In this document: positions 1 to 6,929 of the stretch, in pieces | Position numbering within the stretch: position 1 is the first letter of the stretch | Layout of the letters: every line of letters begins with the position of its first letter | Assembly: GCA_016210565.1 (NCBI GenBank) | Contig: JACQUA010000345.1 | Location: 1 to 54,750 of the forward strand | DNA: 54,750 bases | Source: Chloroflexota bacterium | Lineage (GTDB): Bacteria; Chloroflexota; Dehalococcoidia; JACQUA01 | Direction of reading: 5' to 3' | Program-made: the position numbers and the translations under genes | Notes under the pieces: model-generated | What the model saw: only the letters and a program-made list of their open reading frames with translations | Told to the model about the DNA's origin: nothing | The model's database searches: none

Positions 1-136
1 CTATGTCAATACTTCATGAAATATAATTACCACCACTACATCTAGAGGCTTGCTTTGCAACCGCCGCCCGTGAGACAATGTTCAATCGCCGGACCCAGCC
101 TGGACCCGGCACCAAAGGGGGGTTTTTCAGCATTCT
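1..136. other. Left flank of the insertion sequence, no gene recognised
   Basis: I see no supported gene here. The frame that would join the helicase fragment beyond the IS is open only from about position 27. It does not encode the GDxxQL (Walker B-type) segment that should precede the helicase sequence starting at 1519. The flank therefore does not look like the missing 5' part of that gene. Confidence 0.5.
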
Positions 137-238
137 CCTAGTACCACTACGTTAAGTTATGATGAATCAATGCGTCTATTGACGACCTTGCCGCACCAGG
201 GACAAGTTCCTGTCCAGCGAGCCAGCATGCGCTGGATC

Positions 239-1462
239 TCACGCCGCGCCCTCGGCAGGGACCAGACCTGTCCGGAAGTTTTTTTTAATGTGTAACCTCT
301 CCAATATCAGAAAGCCAAAGGCCAGCATGGTCATGGTGACATGGTGATGCCAGCCCTGCCAGGTACGCCCTTCATAATGATCCAGTCCCAGCTCATCTTT
401 GAGCTGCTGGTAGCCCTGCTCGATCCACCAGCGGATCTTGGCCAGGCGCACCAGGGTCAAGAGACTGGCGTCCTCGGGGAGGTTGGCCAGCCAGAACTTG
501 GTGGGGGCTCCTTCCTCCTCGGGCCATTCCGCCAGCAGCCAGAGGACCTCCTCTTTCGGGCCACCATGCTGGTAGCTGTGACTGGGCAAGACGCGGGTGG
601 CGGCGAAACGACTGGTCATGGGACCCTTGGTGCCCTCGCGCCAGGTGACATACTGCCATCGCTCTTTGGGCCAACTCTGACTCACCCCAGCCACGCTAAT
701 TGGAGCGCCTGCCACCAAAGGCTTGGTGCGCGGCCGGCCACGCCGTCCCCGCGACGGGGCCACCAGCTTGACGGGCTCGGTCCAGACGGTGGTTGTGTTC
801 TGGATTCCCACCACGAAGAGCAACTTGCGCTCGGCCAGCCCCGTCCGAAACTCCGTGGTGTTGCCGTAGGCCGCATCGGCGCTGACCACGCCCCTGGGTA
901 CCTCCCATGCCAGGGCTCGGTCGATCAACGCCAGGGCCAGGGCCCACTTGGTCTGGAATGTCACCTCCGCCGGGATGCCCGCTGCTCGGCGACGCTTTTC
1001 CTCCAGCCACTCCTCCGGCAGGTAAAGCGCAAAGTCCAGGGGCGCCGCGCCGTCGTCGGTAGCGTAGTGCAGGCTCACTGCCACCTGACAGTTGCCAATT
1101 TTGCCCAGCGTCCCGGAGTACTGGCGGGCTACCCCCACCGAGTGGCTTCCCTTCTTGGGAAACCCGGTATCGTCGACCACCCAGGCGGCCATGGGATGCA
1201 GCGCTTCCACCATCTGGTGAGCCAGACCTTGTCGCACTGGCTCCCAGGGCCATGGACTCTGGCCGATAAACTGCTGCATGGCCTGCACATTGCCATCCGG
1301 CATGCGTGCGGCCATGCTCGCCGTGGCCTTGTGCCCACCCGTTGCCAACAGCCCACGTATGTATGTTCCTCCCCACCGGCGCCGCTCCGACCGGCCCAGA
1401 GGCACCAGGGTCTTGTCCAGGAAACCTTTCAATCGTTCTCGTTGAGCGCCTACCGTATCCAT
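239..1462 (-). CDS. IS701-family DDE transposase
   Basis: A 407-residue transposase of the IS701/DDE_5 type, near the usual length for the family. The DDE residues are visible: Asp97/98 in the WVVDDTGFPKKG block, Asp196 in SADAAYG, and Glu348 in the WWIEQGY block, followed by a YQQLKDELGLDHYEGR signature. It catalyses cut-and-paste transposition of the surrounding element through the 21-bp ends. No frameshift or internal stop is present. A TTGACA-18-CATACT promoter lies just upstream, with its expected start point at the ATG and no Shine-Dalgarno sequence, which suggests leaderless translation. The antisense open frame over the same region is a coding shadow. Confidence 0.92.
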   Translation of the reverse strand: MDTVGAQRERLKGFLDKTLVPLGRSERRRWGGTYIRGLLATGGHKATASMAARMPDGNVQAMQQFIGQSPWPWEPVRQGLAHQMVEALHPMAAWVVDDTGFPKKGSHSVGVARQYSGTLGKIGNCQVAVSLHYATDDGAAPLDFALYLPEEWLEEKRRRAAGIPAEVTFQTKWALALALIDRALAWEVPRGVVSADAAYGNTTEFRTGLAERKLLFVVGIQNTTTVWTEPVKLVAPSRGRRGRPRTKPLVAGAPISVAGVSQSWPKERWQYVTWREGTKGPMTSRFAATRVLPSHSYQHGGPKEEVLWLLAEWPEEEGAPTKFWLANLPEDASLLTLVRLAKIRWWIEQGYQQLKDELGLDHYEGRTWQGWHHHVTMTMLAFGFLILERLHIKKNFRTGLVPAEGAA

Positions 1463-1468
1463 GACGAT

Positions 1469-1498
1469 AGTATGCGCTCAATCTCATGTAATTGTCAA
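1469..1498 (-). promoter_or_regulatory. Promoter of the transposase
   Basis: TTGACA (1493-1498) and CATACT (1469-1474) are separated by 18 bp inside the right end of the IS. The predicted start point falls on or next to the ATG at 1462, so the transcript would be leaderless. Confidence 0.5.
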
Positions 1499-1518
1499 CA
1501 ATACTTAACGTAGTGGTA

Positions 1519-2582
1519 CTAGGACATATCAGCACTTTAAGCCCAAAGCAGGAGGCTCAGATTGCTGAAACAACTGGAGCGGTGTCCTTACTTGCTGACT
1601 GGTCTTACACCTCTAACTCTCTCTATGATGTAGCCGAGGCCGCCATAGTTGCTGCCGGAGGAGAGCCTATATTCTTGGCTGAACACTACCGTTCTCATCC
1701 TGATATTATTGAGTTTTCCAATCGCACATTCTATACCCGTTCACTAGTCCTGAGGACCAAAATCCCAAGGCTAGCTGAGCGTCTTGGTACGCTCGATCTC
1801 GGCTTATTCTGGCACGATGTCAAAGGGGAAGTTCCTGATACTTTGCGCAGCGCTTACAATGAGGGTGAGATCGAGAAATTGTGGAAACCCTTACCCGATG
1901 GACGCAAGCGGGGTTATTGAACCGCTCAGAACTTACTGTTGGAGTTGTCACCCCTTTCCGTCTCCAGCTGGAGCGCATTGAAGAAGCAGTCCAAAGCCAG
2001 CAATGGTTTGAAAAGCTCAAGGGCAGAATCACTGTCGGTACTGCTCACAAGTTTCAGGGTGACGAAGCCGATCTTGGGTTCTTTTCCCCTGTCGTTTCTG
2101 GCAGCATCCATCCACGAAAAGCCCGCTGGGTTGCTGATACGGACCAACTCTTGAATGTCGCAGTCACCCGTGCGCGAGGCGCCCTTCACATCTTTGGAAA
2201 TACAGAGGCGTGCCGGAAAGCAGGTGGATTTCTTGGATCGTTTGCAGAATATGCCTTGAGCAGTGGCAAGAGCTCTAAGCATTCCTTTGACTCCCCAGCA
2301 GAGGAGAAGTTGTCCAAGCTTCTCAGCGAGGCTGGGCTATGGTATCACCCACAGCATCGAGAAGGCAGGTATAGGCTCGATTTCTTCGTAGTGTCTCCGT
2401 TTGGCACGCGCTATGACTTGGAGGTCGATGGTAGACAACACTGGTCGGCCGAACAACTTAGCGCAGATGAAGTCCGTGACAAGGCTCTGGAGGGATTGGG
2501 GTATATGATAATCAGGATTGACGCCAGGGAAATACTCAGCCAGCCCGAAAGAGTCCGGGTTTTTCTCGGGAGGCTTGTCTGA
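1519..2582 (+). pseudogene. Truncated, frameshifted SF1 helicase with C-terminal DUF559-like nuclease domain
   Basis: This is the C-terminal part of a Dna2/Upf1-like superfamily I helicase (AAA_12 type). The first frame (to the stop at 1918-1920) shows HISTLSPKQE, YTSNSLYDVAE and LAEHYRSHPDIIEFSN (motif IV region). The second frame, from about 1881, continues with TVGVVTPFRLQ, motif V TVGTAHKFQGDE and motif VI LLNVAVTRARG. It ends in a DUF559/Vsr-like nuclease-fold domain (SPAEEKLSKLL, YRLDFFV, LEVDGRQHW). The frames must join between about 1870 and 1895, so a frameshift separates them. Everything N-terminal, including the Walker motifs, is lost at the IS boundary. It is probably non-functional. 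Confidence 0.85.
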
Positions 2583-2636
2583 AGGGTTGGAAATACCGCG
2601 GAAGCCACGACCCCGTGTCAGTGACTGGTACCGAAG

Positions 2637-2666
2637 TTGGAGGAAAGGGATCGGGCCTGATATAAT
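2637..2666 (+). promoter_or_regulatory. Promoter for the two-gene hypothetical unit
   Basis: TTGGAG (2637-2642), an 18-bp spacer and a perfect TATAAT (2661-2666) lie about 40 bp before the ATG at 2704, which has an AGGAGAAAG ribosome-binding site. Confidence 0.6.
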
Positions 2667-2703
2667 CAAGGCGCAGTCTGATTGATCGGTCAGGAGAAAG
2701 AAC

Positions 2704-3015
2704 ATGCATACCCGTGAGGTCGCCACGCCGTCCCAACAGGTGGTTGAGAAGTACGTTGAAAAACTCTGCCGCGTCGAAGTTGTTAGCGAGATACTGGCTG
2801 CCGACGAATGCGTAAACGCGCTGTGGATTGTCATAAAGGCTCCCCCCCATGACGAGAGGTCGCGTTTCCCGGTGTTTCAGGCAGAAGACGAGGCCATGGA
2901 CGAGACGCCAGGCGCGCCCCATCCGAGACTGTGGGTACTGAACCCCGCTGAATATCCGGGAAAGAACCTCTCCGCCGTCATACCCTCTTTTGCCAGGCGA
3001 GTGTGGCGCAGGTAG
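2704..3015 (+). CDS. Hypothetical protein, first gene of a two-gene unit
   Basis: A 103-residue protein I do not recognise. It starts at an ATG preceded by a good AGGAGAAAG site and a TATAAT promoter, so it is likely expressed. No signal peptide or membrane segment is visible; the N-terminal half is acidic and probably helical (VVEKYVEKLCRVEVVSEIL). Its stop codon directly touches the ATG of the next gene, indicating translational coupling and a shared function. The pairing of two small proteins next to mobile-element debris recalls toxin-antitoxin or defence pairs. However, no nucleotidyltransferase motif (GSxxxGxxxxxSDxD) is present, so an MNT-type antitoxin role is not supported. Confidence 0.6.
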   Translation: MHTREVATPSQQVVEKYVEKLCRVEVVSEILAADECVNALWIVIKAPPHDERSRFPVFQAEDEAMDETPGAPHPRLWVLNPAEYPGKNLSAVIPSFARRVWRR

Positions 3016-3405
3016 ATGGGCGACACGGCGTTCCACCTGGAAAAAGCTCGAAGGAACGAACGGTTTTACGTGGCTTGCGGGGCCGCGGCACGCCCGTTCC
3101 CGGAATGGGCCGTCGTCATCCTCTTTTACTCCGCATTGCACTACGTGGACGCAGCACTCGCCAACGATAGCAGCCTGTCACCCCTACTCAGAAACCCCGA
3201 GAACCATTCGGCGAGGAATGAGGCAGTCAGGGCGATCTCCATGCTGACGCCGGTAAGGCACATCTACAGAAACCTTTACGCCAGAAGCCTTGAGGCGCGC
3301 TACACCGGGATTCGTTTGACGCTGACGGACGTTCGTAACCTGGAAACTATCTGTTTTGGTCCTCTCCGCGATTACATCCTCCAAAAGCTCAACGTAGGAC
3401 GCTGA
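3016..3405 (+). CDS. Small HEPN-like protein
   Basis: A 129-residue protein whose start codon immediately follows the previous stop. Visible traits are an early YxALHYVDAAL helix, a central RNxxV region and a C-terminal YRNLYARSLEARY segment. This organisation resembles small HEPN-fold proteins (two helices with conserved Tyr/Arg pairs). The canonical Rx4-6H RNase motif is not clearly present, so catalytic activity cannot be claimed. The HEPN assignment is pattern-based inference. Coupling to the 103-residue gene suggests the two act together, possibly as a defence or toxin-antitoxin pair. Confidence 0.5.
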   Translation: MGDTAFHLEKARRNERFYVACGAAARPFPEWAVVILFYSALHYVDAALANDSSLSPLLRNPENHSARNEAVRAISMLTPVRHIYRNLYARSLEARYTGIRLTLTDVRNLETICFGPLRDYILQKLNVGR

Positions 3406-3595
3406 CCGCTGTCCCCGCCCCCTTGTCGCTCCATGGCCCCAGCCGGTTGCAAACTTCCGAATTGCACCCTTGGCGGTGGCAATTGGTTACCGAATCTCCG
3501 AATTCACTCAGGGGTTCAGGCCTGGCATTCATCATCTTTGCTTGCCGTTTCGCACGGTGCGCTCGACTCAGGCGACGAAAAGACCGCTTCTGTGG

Positions 3596-3601
3596 TAGAA
3601 T
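3596..3601 (+). promoter_or_regulatory. Minus-10 element close to a start codon
   Basis: TAGAAT lies 9 bp upstream of the ATG at 3611, which has no Shine-Dalgarno sequence. The predicted start point would be a few bases before the ATG, giving a near-leaderless mRNA. No convincing -35 box is seen. Confidence 0.35.
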
Positions 3602-3610
3602 GCCTTTACC

Positions 3611-4705
3611 ATGAAAGCTATTGTCCTGGTCGGTGGTGAGGGGACCCGGCTGCGCCCCCTGACATGCCAAACTCCGAAAGCAATGGTCCCCGTGGTGAAC
3701 CGGCCCTTCCTGGAGCACATGGTCGAACGCTTGAAAAAGCACGCGGTTGATACCATAGTGCTCACCTTGTGCTATCTTCCCGAGCTTATTCAGAAATACT
3801 TCAAGGATGGCGCCAGGTTCGGCGTCAAAATGGTCTACATTGAGGAGAAGGTCCCCCTGGGGACCGCCGGGGCGGTGAAGAATGCGGAATGCCTGTTCGA
3901 CGAACCGTTCTTTGTGCTGAACGGCGATGTGCTGTGTGACCTGGACTATGGCGCTATGATGCGAGCACACCTGGCCTGCGGGGCGGTGGCTACTATCGCC
4001 CTCATTCCGGTGGAAGACGTGACCCAGTTCGGAGTGGTGGAAACCGCCCCGGAGGGGAGAATAACGCGGTTTGTGGAGAAGCCGAAAGCGAACGAAGTGG
4101 GTACCAACATGGTGAACGCGGGAACCTACATCCTCGACCCTCATGTTCTGCGTGATATGCCGCGAAACAAGCCTGTTAGCTTTGAGCGTCAGCTATTCCC
4201 GGGTCTCCTGGCTTCGGGTGAACGGCTTACCGGTTTTCCCTTCACCGGCTACTGGATCGATATTGGGAAGCCGGACAACTACATGGAGCTGAACTATCAC
4301 CTGCTGATCGGGGCGCGGTCTCCCGGGAAGGCTTCCTCCGTCGCCGGAGCAGTGGTGGAGTTGGGGCAGGGCACCTCGGTCGATCCCGGCGCGATTATGG
4401 ACGCCCCGGTGGTCGTCGGCGAGCGCTGCTCCATCGGAGCCGGGGTGGTCATCAAGGGTCCTACGGTCATCGGAAACGGTTGCCGGATTGGGCCGGGCGC
4501 AAGGCTAGACCGGGTCATCGTCTGGAACAACGTTAGCATCGGAAAGAACGCCAGGCTGGAGCACTGCATCGTGGCCAACAACTGCCTGGTCAACGATAAT
4601 TGCTGCATCGGCGAAGGATGCGTGGTGGGCGACGACGTGAAGGTCACCCCGAGTTGTGTCATTCAACCCGGCACCAAAGTCTGGCCGGGCACGCTGGTCA
4701 CGTAG
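3611..4705 (+). CDS. NDP-sugar (mannose-1-phosphate guanylyltransferase-like) pyrophosphorylase
   Basis: A 364-residue cytoplasmic sugar-1-phosphate nucleotidyltransferase. The catalytic domain covers about residues 1-235: the nucleotide-binding GGEGTRLRPLT (8-18), PKAMVPVV (22-29), LGTAGAV (83-89), metal-binding NGDVL (104-108), FGVVE (140-144), VEKP (155-158) and the GYWIDIGKP closing motif (213-221). Residues about 240-364 form a left-handed beta-helix of hexapeptide repeats. This architecture is that of GDP-mannose pyrophosphorylase-like enzymes, which join a sugar-1-phosphate and NTP to give an NDP-sugar and pyrophosphate for glycan synthesis. The exact sugar and nucleotide cannot be read from sequence; glucose-1-phosphate thymidylyl- or uridylyltransferase is the alternative. 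It stands alone, between repeats. Confidence 0.85.
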   Translation: MKAIVLVGGEGTRLRPLTCQTPKAMVPVVNRPFLEHMVERLKKHAVDTIVLTLCYLPELIQKYFKDGARFGVKMVYIEEKVPLGTAGAVKNAECLFDEPFFVLNGDVLCDLDYGAMMRAHLACGAVATIALIPVEDVTQFGVVETAPEGRITRFVEKPKANEVGTNMVNAGTYILDPHVLRDMPRNKPVSFERQLFPGLLASGERLTGFPFTGYWIDIGKPDNYMELNYHLLIGARSPGKASSVAGAVVELGQGTSVDPGAIMDAPVVVGERCSIGAGVVIKGPTVIGNGCRIGPGARLDRVIVWNNVSIGKNARLEHCIVANNCLVNDNCCIGEGCVVGDDVKVTPSCVIQPGTKVWPGTLVT

Positions 4706-5011
4706 CGACACCCCTTGCGGGTGTCGATAGGCGTAGGGTGGGTGGAGCGCGCACCGCCGAACCCTGCTCAAAGTGTCATCGCTGTCGCGCGCGAAACCCA
4801 CCACATCCTCGCGATGGAATGCCACCATGCCCCAGCCGTTGCCCCGAAATCCGGATCGTCTCCGCCCCGCAAAGGTGGGTTGCGCCCGCGGAACGCTCAC
4901 AGGCCGGCACATCCGTTTTAGCAGGCTTCGCCCGAAAGACCAACCTCCGGCGTGTCTGCTCGCTTCACCCACCCTACCCCTACTGTCGCTACGGTGGGCG
5001 TACGGCCTGAA
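4706..5011. repeat. Gene-free stretch with a GTAGGGTGGGT-bounded inverted-repeat element
   Basis: A short hairpin (GACACCC/GGGTGTC) at about 4708-4725 is followed by an element with imperfect terminal inverted repeats. The left end is GTAGGGTGGGTGGAGCG near 4733 and the right end is CGCTTCACCCACCCTAC near 4961-4977. The same ends recur at 18143-18295 and 39163-39352. No coding sequence is credible here. Confidence 0.6.
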
Positions 5012-5041
5012 TTAGACATTCCCCTTTGACCGTGTTATAAT
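5012..5041 (+). promoter_or_regulatory. Promoter of the hdr-mvhD-met operon
   Basis: TTAGAC (5012-5017), an 18-bp spacer and a perfect TATAAT (5036-5041). The start point should be near 5048, giving a leader of about 320 nt before hdrC. Confidence 0.6.
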
Positions 5042-5047
5042 TTCGTT

Positions 5048-5365
5048 AGATTGTCGTCAGGCGATCTACTCAGGAATCGAATACAAACACACAGGATTTA
5101 TGTTCTAAGCAATTCACATTGCTGGAGATTCAAAATCCTCACCGCACCTGTAACAGGGCTATTTTGAAGCGAAGATCAACTTCGACGCTTTATCCCTTGA
5201 ATCCCCCCGCAGCGACCCCGGATTACCCATGCCTGTTTAAGGCCCGGCTGCCGGCGGGGATGGAGCTTGCAGATCGGCGATGAATCCCGAATTATGCACG
5301 AACAATGCAAATGTTTCGCTCCCCACCCGCAAGGCTGAAGCCATGGGCTACGCCCCTCCGGGAGC
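5048..5365 (+). promoter_or_regulatory. Long structured 5' leader of the hdr operon
   Basis: Three hairpins follow one another. At 5108-5123, AGCAAT pairs with ATTGCT. At 5129-5168, TTCAAAAT pairs perfectly with ATTTTGAA and encloses an inner CCTG-TAA-CAGG hairpin. At 5170-5184, CGAAG pairs with CTTCG. No open frame fits this stretch. The last about 50 bp match a dispersed repeat (CCCGCAAGGCTGAAGCC, also near 19380 and 47320). A regulatory RNA function is inference from structure and position; I do not recognise a known riboswitch class. Confidence 0.4.
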
Positions 5366-5965
5366 GTGCACAAAATGCAACAACGAAAGCGAACTGGAAT
5401 GACAGTTTCAAGTCTGCCGGATACTATTGTCCCTGACCCGGCCTTCCGCCGGCAGGTACGGGACCTCAATGGGGAGAAGGTGACTGCCTGTTTCCAGTGC
5501 GAGAAGTGCACCAACGGCTGTCCCGTGGCTTTCTCGATGGATATCGTCCCGCACAAGGTCATGCGGTCGGTCATTCTCGGTCTGAGGGACCAGGTGCTGA
5601 AAAGCGAAACCATCTGGGTCTGCGCCTCGTGCGAGACGTGTACCACCCGCTGCCCCAATGGCATCGACATCGCCCACGTGATGGATACTCTGAGACAGAT
5701 ATCACTGCGAGAAGGCAAGACGGCACAGGATAATGCGCCCGTCTTTCATTCAGCCTTTCTTTCTTCGGTGCGCGGCCGCGGCAGGGTAGCCGAAACCGAA
5801 ATGGTCGCCAGGTATACTCTCAAGAGCCAGGGCCTCGGCGGGCTCTTGAAGCAGGCCGGAATGGGACTGGCCATGTTCAAGAGGGGGAAGATAAAAATAC
5901 TTCCGAGGTTCCATTCCGTCTCTCAAGTCAAGAAAATCTTCCGTGGAGCGGAGCAGAAAGGATGA
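5366..5965 (+). CDS. hdrC: Heterodisulfide reductase-like subunit C (HdrC)
   Basis: A 199-residue iron-sulfur protein with two [4Fe-4S] motifs, Cys42-45-48-52 (CFQCEKCTNGCP) and Cys86-89-92-96 (CASCETCTTRCP), the hallmark of HdrC. It passes electrons between the HdrA flavin centre and the HdrB active site in the cytosol. The start is uncertain: GTG at 5366, ATG at 5375 or ATG at 5399 all precede the conserved DPAFRRQVRDLNGEKV region. Its stop overlaps the hdrB start (ATGA). With hdrB, the HdrA fusion, mvhD and metVF downstream, it most likely belongs to an electron-transferring (possibly bifurcating) complex rather than a methanogenic CoM-S-S-CoB reductase. Confidence 0.9.
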   Translation: MHKMQQRKRTGMTVSSLPDTIVPDPAFRRQVRDLNGEKVTACFQCEKCTNGCPVAFSMDIVPHKVMRSVILGLRDQVLKSETIWVCASCETCTTRCPNGIDIAHVMDTLRQISLREGKTAQDNAPVFHSAFLSSVRGRGRVAETEMVARYTLKSQGLGGLLKQAGMGLAMFKRGKIKILPRFHSVSQVKKIFRGAEQKG

Positions 5966-6822
5966 CGATGGAAGTATCATTGTATCCCGGCTGTTCCCTG
6001 GACGGAGTCGCCAGAGAGTACAGAGAGTCGCTGGAGGCCGTATCCCGGACACTCGGTCTCGAATTGAAGGAGCTGGATGACTGGGCCTGCTGCGGCGCCT
6101 CTTCGGCCCATGCAGTCAATGACAAGCTGGCGATTGGGCTGGCAGCCAGGAACCTGGAAATCGCCGCCAGGGCCGGTAGGGATGTCGTTGTGCCCTGCGC
6201 CGCCTGCTACCAGCGCTTGAAGGTGGCGGAAAAGTACCTTATGCAGGGCAAAGAGGTGGAGGGCTACTCGGGCAAATTCAATGGCAAGATCCAGATCAAG
6301 GACATGGTGGTCTACTTCTGGGAGAATGTTGGCGAAAGGGCGATCAGGGAGAAGGTGGAAAAGCCTCTCAAAGGACTCAACGCGGTTTGCTACTACGGCT
6401 GCCTGGTGACGAGACCGCCGAAGATCACCGACATCAAGGACTGGGAGAACCCTCAAACCATGGACAGGCTGATGAAAGCCCTCGGCGCCACGGTGAAGGA
6501 CTGGTCCTTCAAGACCGAGTGTTGCGGCGGCAACCTGATGCTGACAAGGCCGGAAGTAGCCCACAAACTGACGGCCAGGTTGCTGGACATGGCGGCTGAG
6601 GCCGGGGCGGAGTGCATTGTGGTGGCCTGTCCCCTTTGCCAGTCCAATCTGGATATGCGCCAGATGGAAATATCGATGGAGACGGGCAACCGCTATTCGA
6701 CTCCAGTATACTACTTCAGCGAGCTCATGGGCGTCGCCTACGGCAACCCGGCGGCAGGCAAGTGGTTGGGCAGGCATATGACCGAGGCCAGAACCCTGCT
6801 GAGGCAAAAGGGACTCATGTGA
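5962..6822 (+). CDS. hdrB: Heterodisulfide reductase-like subunit B (HdrB)
   Basis: A 286-residue protein with both CCG domains: Cys11, Cys43-44, Cys79, Cys82 and Cys143/147, Cys187-188, Cys223, Cys226. In characterised HdrB these ligate two noncubane [4Fe-4S] clusters that cleave disulfides. In acetogen-type Hdr complexes the physiological partner is different and often MetVF. The start codon overlaps the hdrC stop by four bases. A 29-bp-arm palindrome follows immediately, then the giant HdrA fusion. Both cysteine sets are intact, so a functional catalytic subunit is expected. The oxidised substrate is unknown. Confidence 0.92.
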   Translation: MTMEVSLYPGCSLDGVAREYRESLEAVSRTLGLELKELDDWACCGASSAHAVNDKLAIGLAARNLEIAARAGRDVVVPCAACYQRLKVAEKYLMQGKEVEGYSGKFNGKIQIKDMVVYFWENVGERAIREKVEKPLKGLNAVCYYGCLVTRPPKITDIKDWENPQTMDRLMKALGATVKDWSFKTECCGGNLMLTRPEVAHKLTARLLDMAAEAGAECIVVACPLCQSNLDMRQMEISMETGNRYSTPVYYFSELMGVAYGNPAAGKWLGRHMTEARTLLRQKGLM

Positions 6823-6823
6823 A

Positions 6824-6903
6824 GCGAGTAGGGGCGGTTCGTGAACCGCCCGACTGGTGGGCGCACGCCAGTGGCGGGCGGTTCACGAACCGCCCCTACT
6901 CGC
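6824..6903. repeat. Long perfect palindrome between hdrB and hdrA
   Basis: Two 29-nt arms (6824-6852 and 6875-6903) are exact inverted repeats, each containing an inner palindrome GGCGGTTCGTGAACCGCC. The loop (6853-6874) can itself form a small ACTGG/CCAGT stem. There is no U-tract, so it is not a classical terminator. In the mRNA it would form a very stable hairpin between two subunits of one complex. Confidence 0.9.
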
Positions 6904-6929
6904 AATGACAGGATTTCTCAGGATGTCAT

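Larger units (their letters stand above)
137..1523 (-). mobile_element. IS701-family insertion sequence, complete
   Basis: Perfect 21-bp terminal inverted repeats lie at 137-157 and 1503-1523 (inner core TACCACTACGTTAAGT). One transposase gene fills the element on the minus strand. CTAG occurs at 138-141 and 1519-1522; being palindromic, it could be part of the ends or a 4-bp target duplication. The element is 1387 bp, with intact ends and an intact transposase, so it may be active. It abuts the truncated helicase on the right. Confidence 0.9.

Noticed and set aside
27-137. Left flank as the 5' part of the interrupted helicase
   Set aside because: It is open in the right frame but lacks the expected GDxxQL segment and any helicase similarity; only about 37 codons are open.
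341-1513. Long open frame on the plus strand across the insertion sequence
   Set aside because: It is antisense to a transposase with complete DDE motifs and shows no recognisable domain.
1918-1920. TGA in the helicase fragment as a possible selenocysteine codon
   Set aside because: The conserved sequence continues in a different frame, so the break is a frameshift; no SECIS-like hairpin is needed to explain it.
2704-3405. HEPN/MNT toxin-antitoxin module
   Set aside because: The partner lacks the nucleotidyltransferase motif and the HEPN-like protein lacks a clear Rx4-6H motif, so only a weaker HEPN-like call is made.
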